A stretch of DNA of 64,000 nucleotides from Niveibacterium umoris (GTDB lineage: Bacteria; Pseudomonadota; Gammaproteobacteria; Burkholderiales; Rhodocyclaceae): NCBI RefSeq assembly GCF_014197015.1, contig NZ_JACIET010000001.1, positions 620,001-684,000 on the forward strand. Direction: 5' to 3'. Numbering within the stretch: the first letter of the stretch is position 1; each line of letters starts with the position of its first letter. Positions 18,551-27,794 of this stretch are shown here, piece by piece. The notes beneath the pieces were generated by a model that was given only the letters and a program-made list of their open reading frames with translations, did not search any database and had not been told where the DNA came from. A program made the position numbers and the translations under genes.

Positions 18551-19980
18551 GCCTGTCGCTGCGCATCCTCGTCGGTTACTTCGTCATCGTCGGCCTCACC
18601 GGCCTGTTCGCGCTGATGATCGTGGTGCGCGAGGTCAAGCCGAGCATCCGCGAGACCATCGAGGAGTCGATGGTCGACACGGCCAACCTTCTTGCCGCGC
18701 TCGCTTCCGATGAATTGCGCGATGGCACGCTGGCGAAGGGGCGTTTCGCGACGCAAGTGCGGGCGTATTCGCAAAGGCAGATTGATGCGCCGATCTGGCA
18801 CTTCCGCAAGACCTCGCTCGACTACCGCATCTACGTCACCGATGCGCAGGGCATCGTGGTTTTCGATTCCGAGGGGCGTGCCGAAGGGATGGACTACTCG
18901 CGCTGGAACGACGTTGCGCGCACGCTCAAGGGCGGCTACGGCGCACGCAGCACCCGCACCGAACCGAACGATGATGCGAGTGCCGTGTTCCACGTCGCGG
19001 CGCCGGTGCTCGATGCCGGTCGCGTGATCGGCGTGCTCACCGTTGCCAAGCCGATCTCCAAGGTCGACCCGATCATTGCGCGCAGCGAGAACGTGATCAC
19101 CCGCTACGGTTTGGCCCTGGTCGCTGCCTCGCTTGCGCTTGGCCTCTTCGTCACGGTGCGGCTCTCGCTTGCGGTGCGGCGCCTGCAGCGTTATGCGCGC
19201 GAGGTGTCGGAAGGGCTGCACGCCGAGGTCCCGCAATCGGGCGCACGCGAACTCAACGACCTTGCGCAGGCGATGGCGACGATGCGCGGCAAGCTCGACG
19301 GCAAGCAATATGTCGAGCGTTATGTGCAAGCGCTGACGCACGAACTGAAGAGTCCGCTGGCGGCCATCCGCGGGGCATCCGAACTGCTGAGTGAACCTGA
19401 TCTGCCGGCCGAAGAACGTGCCCGCTTCGCGCAGAATGTGCAGACACAAAGCCTTCGCATGCAATCGGCGATCGAGCGTCTGCTCTTGCTGTCGCGACTT
19501 GAAGCGCGTGATAGCGCGCCGGCGCGCCTCCCGGTGCCACTTGGTGCGCTCGCGGAGGCTTGCGTCGACGCTCGTGCCGCGGTGGCGGAACAGCGCGGCA
19601 TCGTGCTGGACATGCCGCCAGCGGCCGAGTGGCCCACTGTGCGCGGAGACGCCGACCTGTTGGGCTTCGCACTGGGCAACCTGCTCGACAACGCGATCGA
19701 CTTCTCCCCAGTCGGCGCGCACGTCGAGGTGGGCTTCGGGGTGCAGGGGCCGCTCGTCATGCTCACGGTGCGCGACCACGGGCCGGGTATTCCTGACTAT
19801 GCCCGCGAACGCATTTTCGAACGCTTCTTTTCCTTGCCGCGCCCCGACGGCAGCCGCCACGGCAGCGGGCTCGGGCTGGTGGTCGCGCGTGAGGTCGCGC
19901 AACTGCATGGAGGCCAGATCGAGGTTGATAACGCCGACGGCGGCGGCGTGCTGGCGCGCCTGAGCTTGCCCGCCAGCTGA
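18547..19980 (+). CDS. creC: Two-component sensor histidine kinase CreC
   Basis: Inner-membrane sensor kinase of 477 residues. TM1 is at about 8-27, a periplasmic sensor region at about 30-185 (with YRIYVTDAQGIVVFDSEGR, typical of CreC), TM2 at about 187-208, then a HAMP linker. The dimerization domain has the phospho-acceptor His265 in ALTHELKSPLAAIRG. The ATPase domain has the N-box LGNLLDNAIDFSP, G1 RDHGPGIPD and G2 GSGLGLVVAREV. It phosphorylates CreB. ATGA overlap with creB indicates coupled translation. A CreB-type site lies directly after its stop, before creD. Confidence 0.94.
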   Translation: MSLSLRILVGYFVIVGLTGLFALMIVVREVKPSIRETIEESMVDTANLLAALASDELRDGTLAKGRFATQVRAYSQRQIDAPIWHFRKTSLDYRIYVTDAQGIVVFDSEGRAEGMDYSRWNDVARTLKGGYGARSTRTEPNDDASAVFHVAAPVLDAGRVIGVLTVAKPISKVDPIIARSENVITRYGLALVAASLALGLFVTVRLSLAVRRLQRYAREVSEGLHAEVPQSGARELNDLAQAMATMRGKLDGKQYVERYVQALTHELKSPLAAIRGASELLSEPDLPAEERARFAQNVQTQSLRMQSAIERLLLLSRLEARDSAPARLPVPLGALAEACVDARAAVAEQRGIVLDMPPAAEWPTVRGDADLLGFALGNLLDNAIDFSPVGAHVEVGFGVQGPLVMLTVRDHGPGIPDYARERIFERFFSLPRPDGSRHGSGLGLVVAREVAQLHGGQIEVDNADGGGVLARLSLPAS

Positions 19981-19983
19981 CAC

Positions 19984-19999
19984 TTCACACGCCCTTCAC
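19984..19999 (+). promoter_or_regulatory. CreB-binding site (cre-tag)
   Basis: Two direct copies of TTCAC separated by six bases, exactly the TTCAC-N6-TTCAC cre-tag described for CreB in E. coli and Aeromonas. It lies 78 bases upstream of the creD start and 3 bases after the creC stop. The match and position support CreB activation of creD. Confidence 0.75.
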
Positions 20000-20076
20000 A
20001 TTCGCCACACGCTGCGCTCAGCAAGGCTCCATCGGGCACATCGACACTTGCCTCGTCTTGTTCAGAGGAGCGTGTG

Positions 20077-21474
20077 ATGAAGGGATTCGTGTCCAAGTTT
20101 CTTGTGCTGGCCTTGCTGGTGGCGGTGTTGGGTATCGCGGTAGCAATGGTGCGAGGCGTGATCGAAGACCGCGGGCGTTACCGCGACGATGCGCTGCGTA
20201 CTGTGAGCAACAGCCTTGCAGGGCCACAGGCGCTTGCGGGCGGTTTGCTGGTGGTGCCCTATACCGAACGCTGGGAAGAGGTCGAGGCGCGCGGCACCGC
20301 GCAGGAGCGGCGCGAGCAGAAAGTCGAGACGGGCATGCTCCATGTGCTGCCGGAATCGCTGGATGTCTCCGGCCAGCTGGTGCCGGACGTCCGCAAGCGC
20401 GGCGTGTTTCGCATCAATGGCTACACCTTTTCAGGCAGTTTGAAGGGGCGCCTGAAGATGCCCACCGTTGCGGCGGTGAAGCGTACGGTGGAGGGCAGCG
20501 AAATCCGTTTCGGTGTGCCGTCGCTGGTGCTGTCGGTCGGCAATGCGCGCGGTCTGCGAACTATCCGTATGAGTGCCGCCGGGCAGTCGCTGGCGGTGGC
20601 GCCTGGTACCGGGCTTGGCGGCCTGCCGGCGGGCGTCTCGGCGTCCCTCGCCGCGGTGCCGGATCCGGGCAGCGAATTCGCGTTCGAGATCGCCGCCGAG
20701 GTGGCGGGCGCCCAGCGGCTGGATGTGATTCCGCTTGGCATGGAAAGCCGTCTCGTGCTGCATTCGGAATGGCCGCATCCTTCCTTCGTCGGCGACTTCC
20801 TGCCCGCTGAACGCACCGTGCGAGACAGCGGTTTCGACGCAAGCTGGCGCACGTCGGCGGTCGCCAGCAATGCACGCGCACAATGGCTGGCGCGCGCGAC
20901 CGGCGCGGCGCAGGGGCAGGGTGCAGGCGACACGATTTCGCTCGACGGCGGCCCGGCGGTCGCACGTTCGGTTGCCGGGATCGAAAGTTTCGCGGTGGCC
21001 TTGATCGACCCGGTCGATGCCTATGTCCTGAGTGACCGCGCCACCAAGTACGCCATGCTCATCATCTGCTGCACGCTTGCCTTGTTCGCGGTGTATGAAC
21101 TGATCAAGGGCCTGCGGATGCATCCGGTGCAGTACCTGCTGGTTGGCTTCGCAATGGTGCTGTTCTTCATGTTGCTGCTCGCGCTATCGGAACACATCGG
21201 ATTCGATGCCGCGTACGGCGTTGCCTCAGTGGCTTGTGTGGGACTCATCAGCTACTACGTCAGCGCGATTCTTGGCAGCCTCTGGCGCGCCGGCGGCTTT
21301 GCGGTGCTGCTTGGCGGTTTGTACGGTGCGCTGTACGCCATCCTCTGCTCTGAACAGAATGCGCTGCTGCTGGGAACCTTGCTGCTGTTTGCGGTCCTGA
21401 CCGGCGTGATGGTGCTGAGCCGGAGCGTCAACTGGAACGCCTTGCTGCAGCCTGCGGTGACAGAAAACACGTAG
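20077..21474 (+). CDS. creD: Cell envelope integrity protein CreD
   Basis: Inner-membrane protein of 465 residues, the usual CreD length. It has one N-terminal membrane segment (about 5-24), a large periplasmic domain (about 30-310) with GPQALAGGLLVVPYTERWEE typical of the family, and a C-terminal cluster of about five or six membrane segments (about 325-455). CreD is the main CreBC target and is linked to envelope stress and beta-lactam response; its biochemical role is unknown. The ATG at 20077 is preferred over GTG at 20074 because AGGAG ends 6 bases upstream. It is followed by an 11-bp hairpin. No creA lies in the window. Confidence 0.92.
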   Translation: MKGFVSKFLVLALLVAVLGIAVAMVRGVIEDRGRYRDDALRTVSNSLAGPQALAGGLLVVPYTERWEEVEARGTAQERREQKVETGMLHVLPESLDVSGQLVPDVRKRGVFRINGYTFSGSLKGRLKMPTVAAVKRTVEGSEIRFGVPSLVLSVGNARGLRTIRMSAAGQSLAVAPGTGLGGLPAGVSASLAAVPDPGSEFAFEIAAEVAGAQRLDVIPLGMESRLVLHSEWPHPSFVGDFLPAERTVRDSGFDASWRTSAVASNARAQWLARATGAAQGQGAGDTISLDGGPAVARSVAGIESFAVALIDPVDAYVLSDRATKYAMLIICCTLALFAVYELIKGLRMHPVQYLLVGFAMVLFFMLLLALSEHIGFDAAYGVASVACVGLISYYVSAILGSLWRAGGFAVLLGGLYGALYAILCSEQNALLLGTLLLFAVLTGVMVLSRSVNWNALLQPAVTENT

Positions 21475-21487
21475 TGGTCGGATGGGT

Positions 21488-21520
21488 GATGCCGGCCCGC
21501 CGAGAGGGTGGGCCGGCATC
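21488..21520. terminator. Hairpin between creD and convergent binding-protein gene
   Basis: GATGCCGGCCC pairs perfectly with GGGCCGGCATC (11 bp) around an 11-base loop. No T-tract follows on either strand, so it may be a weak terminator or a 3' stability element serving both convergent genes. Confidence 0.5.
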
Positions 21521-21545
21521 GCCCGGCGCGCGGATGCGTCATTGC

Positions 21546-22337
21546 CTAGCGTTGTTTGCCAGTCGAGAGGCGCCACGCCTTCGACACACGATCGAAGTGT
21601 TCCCCAAGGCCAAAACTGGCCCATACCGGTCGGGTCGACGCCGCGTACAGCCCTTCGCTGATTGCGTGACGCAGGTGTGCCGCGGTCGCCGGCTCGAGTG
21701 CGGTGTTGCAGGCCAGCCAGCGTTCCGTGCGCAGCAAAACGAACTGGCGTTCGATCGAGAGTTCCTTGAGGTCGTCGATCGCCGGTTCCTCCGCGACCAG
21801 ATACGCAAAGCGTTCGGCATTCAACATCTTCATCGCCGCGGCGGAGGCGGGAAGGGTCTGATAGACGATGCCCTCGGCGTCGAGCACATCCCGCACCTCT
21901 GCAAGATCTGCGCTGGCAATCGAAGTGTTGCCGCGCAGCTGGGCGACATTGGCGATCGGTGGCGCTACGCCGCGCTTGGCGTAGACCGCGACATCGAGCG
22001 GACCGACGCGTCCGATGTAGTTGAGCACTTCTGCTTCGCCCGGTGCGAACGGCACGCCGAGCACACAGGTGTTCCGGGACTGCTTGGCTTCGAGCAAGAG
22101 ACGTTTCATCGGCCGTGGGCTACCGAAGCGGATGCCCACGCCCTCGCGATCGGCAAGCAGTTTCATTGCCTCGATGTAGGGGCCGGCTGCCACGCCGCCC
22201 TGATCGGTCACGAACGGAGGCGTTTCTGCAACCAGAACATTGATCGGCCCTTGTGCCGCGCATCGGGGCGGGGTGCCGAGCAGGGCGGCCATCAACGATA
22301 GCTGCGCTGCAAGTGCGACGCGCGTTGACATGCTCAT
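21546..22337 (-). CDS. Periplasmic substrate-binding protein, SBP_bac_3-like
   Basis: Exported binding protein of 263 residues. The signal peptide ends near RCAAQ (about 28). The mature part begins PINVLVAETPPFVTD, as in type 3 solute-binding proteins, and continues with PYIEAMKLLADREGV and a second lobe containing AMKMLNAERFAYLVAEEPAI. Such proteins bind amino acids or, when orphan, act as sensors or redox/quorum-related periplasmic proteins. Its start overlaps the upstream binding-protein stop by ATGA, so both are translated together. No permease or ATPase gene is adjacent. Ligand unknown. Confidence 0.75.
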   Translation of the reverse strand: MSMSTRVALAAQLSLMAALLGTPPRCAAQGPINVLVAETPPFVTDQGGVAAGPYIEAMKLLADREGVGIRFGSPRPMKRLLLEAKQSRNTCVLGVPFAPGEAEVLNYIGRVGPLDVAVYAKRGVAPPIANVAQLRGNTSIASADLAEVRDVLDAEGIVYQTLPASAAAMKMLNAERFAYLVAEEPAIDDLKELSIERQFVLLRTERWLACNTALEPATAAHLRHAISEGLYAASTRPVWASFGLGEHFDRVSKAWRLSTGKQR

Positions 22338-23269
22338 CGCGCGACGACGCTTACCGGCGTCTGCACAATGGTCGGCAGATCGCGCTGTTGCTTGTGCGTC
22401 TGCAAGGCTTCCAGAGCAAGGTTGAGTCCGTACTCTGCTTGTCGCGCCGGAAACTGGTCCGCGGTGACAAGGATGCGACCATCCTGGAGCAGCGGACGGA
22501 TGGCTGGAATGTTGTCGTAGCCCGCCACCAGAATCCGCCCTCGCTTGTGAGCCTGATCGACCGCGCTGGCAGCGCCGATCGCCATGTTGTCGTTCCCGCA
22601 CAGCAGCGCCGTCACGTCCGGCACGGCCTTGATCAATTCGTTCGCCGCCGCGCTTCCTCTGGCGACTTCCCAATAGCCTGAGCGGACGCCAGCGACCAGC
22701 ATTCCCGCGCCCTGCATCGCTTCGCGGAAGCCGTCACTTCGCGCCTTTGCGTTGATGGAGCCCGGCGGCCCTTCGATGATCCCGACCTTGCTACCGGCTT
22801 GCAGCTTGCGTGCAACATAGTCCCCAACTGCCCGCGCGCCGGCGAAGTTGCTCGGCCCGACGAACGGAATGCTTACCCCGGCGGTCACCAGGGCGCGGTC
22901 ATCGAGTTTGTTGTCCAGGTTGATGACAAGGATTCCGGCGGCGATCGCCTCCAGAAGGACCGGAAGCATTGCCGCGGAGTCGGCAGGCACCACCAGCAGT
23001 GCGGATACGCGCGCGTTGATCAGTTTCTTGATGATCAGCGTTTGCCCGGCGACGTCGGTTTCCTCCTGCACGCCCTGCACGTCCAGCGCGTACCGGGATG
23101 CATGCGCACTCGCATGGCGCTGGGCCCCGTCGGCCATCAGCATGAAGAACTCGTTTTTCAAGGATTTGAGCACCAGCGCGATCGTCGGGCGATCCGCCGC
23201 GGCCATTGCCTTGCTCGTCGAGAAGATGGTCGCGAGTGCCGCGCTGGCAAGGAATTCCCTTCGTTGCAT
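22334..23269 (-). CDS. Periplasmic sugar-binding-like protein (RbsB/Peripla_BP_4 type)
   Basis: Binding protein of 311 residues with a twin-arginine-like signal (MQRREFLASAALATIFS, cleavage near AMAAA). The mature protein starts IALVLKSLKNEFFMLMADGA, the hallmark of ribose/galactose-type binding proteins. It continues with NLDNKL, GPPGSINAKARSDGF and LLCGNDNMAIGA, and an AGYDN hinge block. AGGAGG precedes the ATG at 23269. It is coupled to a second binding protein of a different fold by ATGA overlap, yet no ABC permease or ATPase lies nearby. It may feed a distant transporter, or present ligand to a sensor or chemoreceptor. Confidence 0.82.
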   Translation of the reverse strand: MQRREFLASAALATIFSTSKAMAAADRPTIALVLKSLKNEFFMLMADGAQRHASAHASRYALDVQGVQEETDVAGQTLIIKKLINARVSALLVVPADSAAMLPVLLEAIAAGILVINLDNKLDDRALVTAGVSIPFVGPSNFAGARAVGDYVARKLQAGSKVGIIEGPPGSINAKARSDGFREAMQGAGMLVAGVRSGYWEVARGSAAANELIKAVPDVTALLCGNDNMAIGAASAVDQAHKRGRILVAGYDNIPAIRPLLQDGRILVTADQFPARQAEYGLNLALEALQTHKQQRDLPTIVQTPVSVVAR

Positions 23270-23822
23270 GGTGGCCACCTCCTCCTGCGGAATCGCGCAC
23301 AGGTGCCAAGCTTGGGGCGTCTTGCACGGGTTCTGTCCCATCTGGACCGCGCTGATCGGTGTCGCGCGGGATCCTGCACCTTTCAGGGTCGCGGCGCAGG
23401 CATGCGCGGCATCCGGGACGGTGCCAAACCCCTTCGGCTGCGGGGAACCCGATTGACAGTCCAATCATAGGCGCCGTCCCCATGATCGCCAGTGGCGGCG
23501 GAGCATTTGATCGCCAATGTTGTTTTCAGTCATGTTGGAATCGGGAAGCCGCGACCCTGGTGGCCGTCTCAGGACACGGAGGAGGGATCGGTCGCGCGGG
23601 GCGGGCTTGCCGGGGGCGCTCGCGTCTCGCCGCAAGCCGCTATCCGTCTGCGCGGTGGATGCTTCGCTCGAACCCGCGGTGCTTCGCTGTGGCACCCGGG
23701 CACGCAAGGCAATCCGGTCCTGTTGAGGAGCGGACGTTGCAGCCAAACGATAGATAATTTGCCAAGCAATTGCTTGCTCAACTAAGTTGTCGATCGTCTT
23801 TCCGGGGGGAGTTCAGAGGCGC
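23270..23822. other. 553-base intergenic region between divergent operons
   Basis: No convincing coding sequence was found on either strand. It holds the ribosome site and promoter of the binding-protein pair on the left and the palindrome at 23763-23776 on the right. Around 23745-23760 it becomes AT-rich compared with its surroundings, consistent with promoter DNA for the beta-oxidation operon. Confidence 0.6.
23763..23776. promoter_or_regulatory. Perfect 14-bp palindrome, candidate TetR operator
   Basis: CAAGCAATTGCTTG reads identically on both strands and lies 46 bases before the thiolase ATG, next to an AT-rich promoter-like stretch. Its form (CAAGC-N4-GCTTG) resembles operators of TetR-type fatty-acid regulators such as PsrA. 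The TetR gene at 27162 in the same operon is the natural candidate to bind it. This is inference. Confidence 0.5.
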
Positions 23823-25028
23823 ATGAGCGAAGCATTCATTTTCGAGGCGATCCGCACGCCGCGTGGCAAGGGCAAGGCCGACGGCAGCCTGCATGAGGTC
23901 AAGCCGATCGCGTTGACGGTTGGGTTGATGCAGGAGTTGGTGCGTCGGCACGGTTTCGACACCGCGCGGGTCGACGATGTGGTGATGGGCTGTGTGACGC
24001 CTGTGCTGGACCAGGGTGCCTGCCTGCCCAAGATCGCTGCGCTGGCCGCAGGCTGGGACTGGAACGCGGCCGGCGTGCAGATCAACCGGTTCTGCGCTTC
24101 GGGGCTGGAGGCTGTGAATCTCGCGGCGCAGAAGGTGCGCTCCGGCTGGGAGGATCTGCTCGTGGCCGGTGGCGTCGAGTCGATGTCGCGCGTGCCGATG
24201 ATGTCCGACGGCGGTGCCTGGGCGCTGGATGCCGAGACGAGCCTTGCGACCCACTTCGTGCCGCAGGGCGTTGGCGCCGACCTGATTGCCACGCTGGACG
24301 GCTACGACCGCGACACGGTCGATGCCTTCGCGCTGGCTTCGCAGCAGCGTGCTGCCGTTGCGCGCGCGGCTGGCCATTTCACTCGTTCGGTGGTGCCGGT
24401 GACGGACCGGCTCGGGCAGGTGATCCTCGCCGAGGACGAGTTCATCAAGCCAGCGACCACCCGCGAGGCGCTGGCCAAACTCAAGCCCTCGTTCGAGGCC
24501 ATGGGCGGCTTGGGCTTCGATGAATTGGTCAAGCGCCGCTATCCGCAGGTGGAACGGGTGCGGCATGTGCATACCCCCGGCAATTCGTCCGGCATCGTCG
24601 ATGGTGCCGCACTGGTGCTGATCGGCAACGAAGCGGCGGCGAAGGCGAACGGGCTGACGCCGCGCGCCCGCATCGTCGCCACCGCGCTGGCGGGCGACGA
24701 TCCGATGATCATGCTCACCGCGCCAGCGTTGGCGGCCCGCAAGGCGCTGGACCGCGCCGGACTGAGTGTTGAGGACATCGACCTCTTCGAGGTGAACGAG
24801 GCCTTTGCTGCAGTGGTGCTGCGCTTCATGCGCGCGATGGGGGTGCCGCACGAGAAGGTGAACGTGAATGGCGGCGCGATTGCGTTGGGCCACCCGCTTG
24901 GCGCGACCGGCGCGATGTTGGTCGGCACGCTGCTCGACGAGCTGGAGCGGCGCAACCTGCGCCGTGGCCTGGTCACGCTGTGCGTGGGCGGCGGCATGGG
25001 TATCGCCACGATCATCGAACGGGTGTGA
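23823..25028 (+). CDS. Acetyl-CoA C-acyltransferase (beta-oxidation thiolase)
   Basis: Thiolase of 401 residues that cleaves 3-ketoacyl-CoA with CoA in the last beta-oxidation step. The nucleophilic Cys91 lies in [12 protein letters not shown]. The base-forming His is in [16 protein letters not shown] and the second Cys in TLCVGGGMG. It is FadA/FadI-type by neighbourhood, being directly followed by a FadJ-like multifunctional enzyme (2-base gap). The ATG at 23823 gives the standard N-terminus ([16 protein letters not shown]). First gene of a five-gene operon controlled, I infer, by the internal TetR regulator. Confidence 0.93.
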   Translation: MSEAFIFEAIRTPRGKGKADGSLHEVKPIALTVGLMQELVRRHGFDTARVDDVVMGCVTPVLDQGACLPKIAALAAGWDWNAAGVQINRFCASGLEAVNLAAQKVRSGWEDLLVAGGVESMSRVPMMSDGGAWALDAETSLATHFVPQGVGADLIATLDGYDRDTVDAFALASQQRAAVARAAGHFTRSVVPVTDRLGQVILAEDEFIKPATTREALAKLKPSFEAMGGLGFDELVKRRYPQVERVRHVHTPGNSSGIVDGAALVLIGNEAAAKANGLTPRARIVATALAGDDPMIMLTAPALAARKALDRAGLSVEDIDLFEVNEAFAAVVLRFMRAMGVPHEKVNVNGGAIALGHPLGATGAMLVGTLLDELERRNLRRGLVTLCVGGGMGIATIIERV

Positions 25029-25030
25029 GC

Positions 25031-27181
25031 ATGACGAATCTGCAGAGTTTCCGGATCGAGCGCGGTGAAGACGGTATCACCGTAGTCACCATCGACATGT
25101 CGGGGCAGGGCGCGAACACGATGAACGCCCGCTTCCAGGCGGACTTCATCGAACTCGTCGCACAGTTCGAAGCCGAGCGCGAGACGACCACCGGCATCAT
25201 CCTGACCTCGGCCAAGAAGACCTTCTTCGCCGGCGGCGACCTTGAAGAGCTGATCGGCTACCGGCGCGACGACGCGCCGCGGGTGTTCGCGGCGGTCGGA
25301 GCGCTGAAGCACGCGATGCGCCGGCTCGAACGTATCGGTCGGCCGGTGGTGGCGGCGATCAACGGTGCCGCGCTGGGCGGTGGCTGGGAGCTGGCGCTGT
25401 GCGCGCATCAGCGCATCTGCACGGACGACGCGCGGATCGAGCTGGGCCTGCCCGAAGTCACGCTGGGTTTGCTGCCCGGTGCAGGCGGCGTGGTGCGCAT
25501 GGTGCGGTTGCTCGGCCTGCAGCGGGCAGCGCCCTACCTGCTGGAGGGGCAACGCTTCCGCCCGGCGGATGCGCTCGCGGCCGGGCTGGTGCAGCGTCTG
25601 GTGCCGGCCGGTGAGGATCTCGTCGCGGCGGCGCGTGCCCTGATCGCCGAGTCGCCCGTTGCGCAGCAGCCTTGGGACACGGAGGGCTTCCGCATCCCCG
25701 GTGGCGGGCCGGAGAACCCGAAGACCGCTCAGATGATTTCGGTGGCGCCTGCGGCGCTGCGGGCGAAGACTCGCGGCTGCTATCCGGCGCCCGAAGCAGT
25801 GCTGGCGGCGGCGGTGGATTCGACTCGGGTCGATGTCGATACCGCGTTGCGCATCGAAACCCGCTACTTCGTCGAGCTGGCGACCGGCCAGATCGCCAAG
25901 AACATGATCGGCACCCTGTGGTTCGGGCTGAATGAAATCAAGCGCGGCGCGCGCCGACCGCAGGGCGTGCCCGCTTGGCAGGCGAAGAGAGTGGGCGTGC
26001 TCGGCGCGGGCATGATGGGCGCCGGCATCGCGTGGGCGGCGGCAAGTCGCGGCATCGACACCGTGTTGCGCGATGTCACGCTCGAGCGCGCCGAGAAGGG
26101 CAAGGACTACTCGCGCAAGTTGCTCGACAAACGACTCGCGCGCGGTGCGACCACCACAGAGAAGCGCGACGCGACGCTGGCACGCATCACACCTGCAGCC
26201 GACGTCGCCGCGCTGGACGGCTGCGACCTGATCATCGAGGCGGTGTTCGAGCAACGCGCCCTGAAGAACACCGTAACCCGCGAAGCCGAGCCGATGCTCG
26301 CGCCCGGTGGCGTGTTTGCATCGAACACCTCAACCCTGCCGATCACCGGGCTGGCCGAAGCCTCGGCCGACCCGGCGCGTTTCATCGGCCTGCATTTCTT
26401 CTCGCCCGTCGACAAGATGCAGCTGGTCGAGATCATCAAGGGCGCGCGCACCTCGCCCGAGACGCTCGCGAAGGCCTGTGACTTCGTGCAGCAGATCGGC
26501 AAGACGCCGATCGTGGTGAATGACTCGCGCGGCTTCTTCACCAGCCGGGTGTTCGGCACTTTCACCAACGAGGGCGCGGCACTGCTCGCCGATGGCGTGC
26601 CGGCGGCAGTGATCGAGAACCTCGCGCAGCAGGCGGGCATGCCGGTCGGGCCGCTGGCGGTGATGGACGAAGTGACGCTGTCGCTGATCCTCGCCGTCGC
26701 GGATCAGGCCGCACGCGATTGTGCCGAGGCGGGCCTGCCCAACACGCCTCCCTCGGCGCTGGACGTGGTGCGGCGTGTGGCCGAAGCAGGCCGCATCGGC
26801 CGCAGCGCGGGGGCGGGCTTCTACGACTACCCCGCCGATCAGCCCAAGGCGCTGTGGCCGGGGCTGGGCGAAGCGTTCCCCGTGCGGCCCGAGGCGGTGC
26901 CGCTGGACGATGTGCGCGACCGCATCCTCTTCATCCAGGCGATCGAGTCCGTGCGCTGCCTGGAGGAGGGCGTGCTCGAGTCGATCACCGAGGCCAATGT
27001 CGGCTCGATCTTCGGTATCGGCTTCCCGGCCTGGACTGGCGGGGTGATCCAGTTCATCAACGCGACCGGCGTGGCGGCCTTCTGCACGCGCGCCGAACAG
27101 CTGGCAGCGCGCTACGGCGAACGCTTCGCGCCGCCGGCGCTGCTGCGCGAAAAGGCCGCCCGTGGCGAAGCCTTCCGCTGA
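25031..27181 (+). CDS. Enoyl-CoA hydratase/3-hydroxyacyl-CoA dehydrogenase (FadJ-like)
   Basis: Bifunctional beta-oxidation enzyme of 716 residues. The N-terminal crotonase domain (about 1-190) has both catalytic glutamates, in GGGWELALCAHQ and GLPEVTLGLLPGAGG. A linker leads to the NAD-binding 3-hydroxyacyl-CoA dehydrogenase domain, GVLGAGMMGAGIAWA at about 320. Catalytic His lies in GLHFFSPVDKMQLVEI, and a C-terminal 3HCDH domain ends near residue 700. It lies 2 bases after the thiolase, with which it probably forms the trifunctional complex. The TetR gene starts inside its last codons. Confidence 0.94.
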   Translation: MTNLQSFRIERGEDGITVVTIDMSGQGANTMNARFQADFIELVAQFEAERETTTGIILTSAKKTFFAGGDLEELIGYRRDDAPRVFAAVGALKHAMRRLERIGRPVVAAINGAALGGGWELALCAHQRICTDDARIELGLPEVTLGLLPGAGGVVRMVRLLGLQRAAPYLLEGQRFRPADALAAGLVQRLVPAGEDLVAAARALIAESPVAQQPWDTEGFRIPGGGPENPKTAQMISVAPAALRAKTRGCYPAPEAVLAAAVDSTRVDVDTALRIETRYFVELATGQIAKNMIGTLWFGLNEIKRGARRPQGVPAWQAKRVGVLGAGMMGAGIAWAAASRGIDTVLRDVTLERAEKGKDYSRKLLDKRLARGATTTEKRDATLARITPAADVAALDGCDLIIEAVFEQRALKNTVTREAEPMLAPGGVFASNTSTLPITGLAEASADPARFIGLHFFSPVDKMQLVEIIKGARTSPETLAKACDFVQQIGKTPIVVNDSRGFFTSRVFGTFTNEGAALLADGVPAAVIENLAQQAGMPVGPLAVMDEVTLSLILAVADQAARDCAEAGLPNTPPSALDVVRRVAEAGRIGRSAGAGFYDYPADQPKALWPGLGEAFPVRPEAVPLDDVRDRILFIQAIESVRCLEEGVLESITEANVGSIFGIGFPAWTGGVIQFINATGVAAFCTRAEQLAARYGERFAPPALLREKAARGEAFR

Positions 27182-27794
27182 ATCCGCCTCGCCGCGCAAG
27201 CCGGGGCGCCCCAAGGCGCCACCGGGGCCGGACAACGGCCGCACACGCATTGTGCGATCTGCGGCGCGGCTGTTCCGCGAGAAGGGCTTCCGTGCGGCGA
27301 CTGTGCGCGAGCTGGCCGAGGCCGCGGGCATGCAGTCCGGCAGCCTGTTCTACTTCTTCCGCAACAAGGAGGAGATCCTCGTCGCGGTGATGGAGGAGGG
27401 CATGGCCGATGTGCATGCCGCGGTGGCGGCGGCGCAGGCGAGCGGTGGCCCGGTCGCGGCCTTCCGGCTGATGGCGCAGCGGCATCTGGAGGGCATCCTC
27501 GACCGCGATGCCGACCACATGACGGTGATGCTCTACGAGACGCGTGCGCTGCCTTCGGCCGCCGAGCGCCATGTGCGGCAGCTGCGTCGCGATTACGAGG
27601 CGATGTGGGAGGCGCAGATCGACGCGCTGATCGCCGTTGGCTGCTGGCGAGGCGCCGAATCGCCGCGCCTTTCGCGCATGGCCCTGATGGGGGCGATGAA
27701 CTGGGCGGTGCAGTGGTTCCGCCCCGACCGCGGTGACACCATCGAGGCCTTGGTCGACACGCTGGCGCAACTGTTCCTGAAGGAGTCCGAATGA
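27162..27794 (+). CDS. TetR-family regulator of the beta-oxidation operon
   Basis: TetR/AcrR-type repressor of 210 residues. A basic Pro-rich tail (AKPSAESASPRKPGRPK) precedes the helix-turn-helix domain (about 28-75), with RIVRSAARLFREKGFRAATV and AGMQSGSLFYFFRNKEEI. The all-helical ligand domain follows and probably senses acyl-CoA. It starts with GTG and overlaps the upstream FadJ-like gene by 20 bases; its own stop overlaps the racemase gene by ATGA. Being inside the operon suggests autoregulation. The palindrome at 23763-23776 is a candidate binding site. Confidence 0.9.
   Translation: MAKPSAESASPRKPGRPKAPPGPDNGRTRIVRSAARLFREKGFRAATVRELAEAAGMQSGSLFYFFRNKEEILVAVMEEGMADVHAAVAAAQASGGPVAAFRLMAQRHLEGILDRDADHMTVMLYETRALPSAAERHVRQLRRDYEAMWEAQIDALIAVGCWRGAESPRLSRMALMGAMNWAVQWFRPDRGDTIEALVDTLAQLFLKESE

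Noticed and set aside
23470-23780. Small open frames in the long gap before the thiolase gene
   Set aside because: They lack ribosome sites and have Arg/Ser-rich shadow composition.
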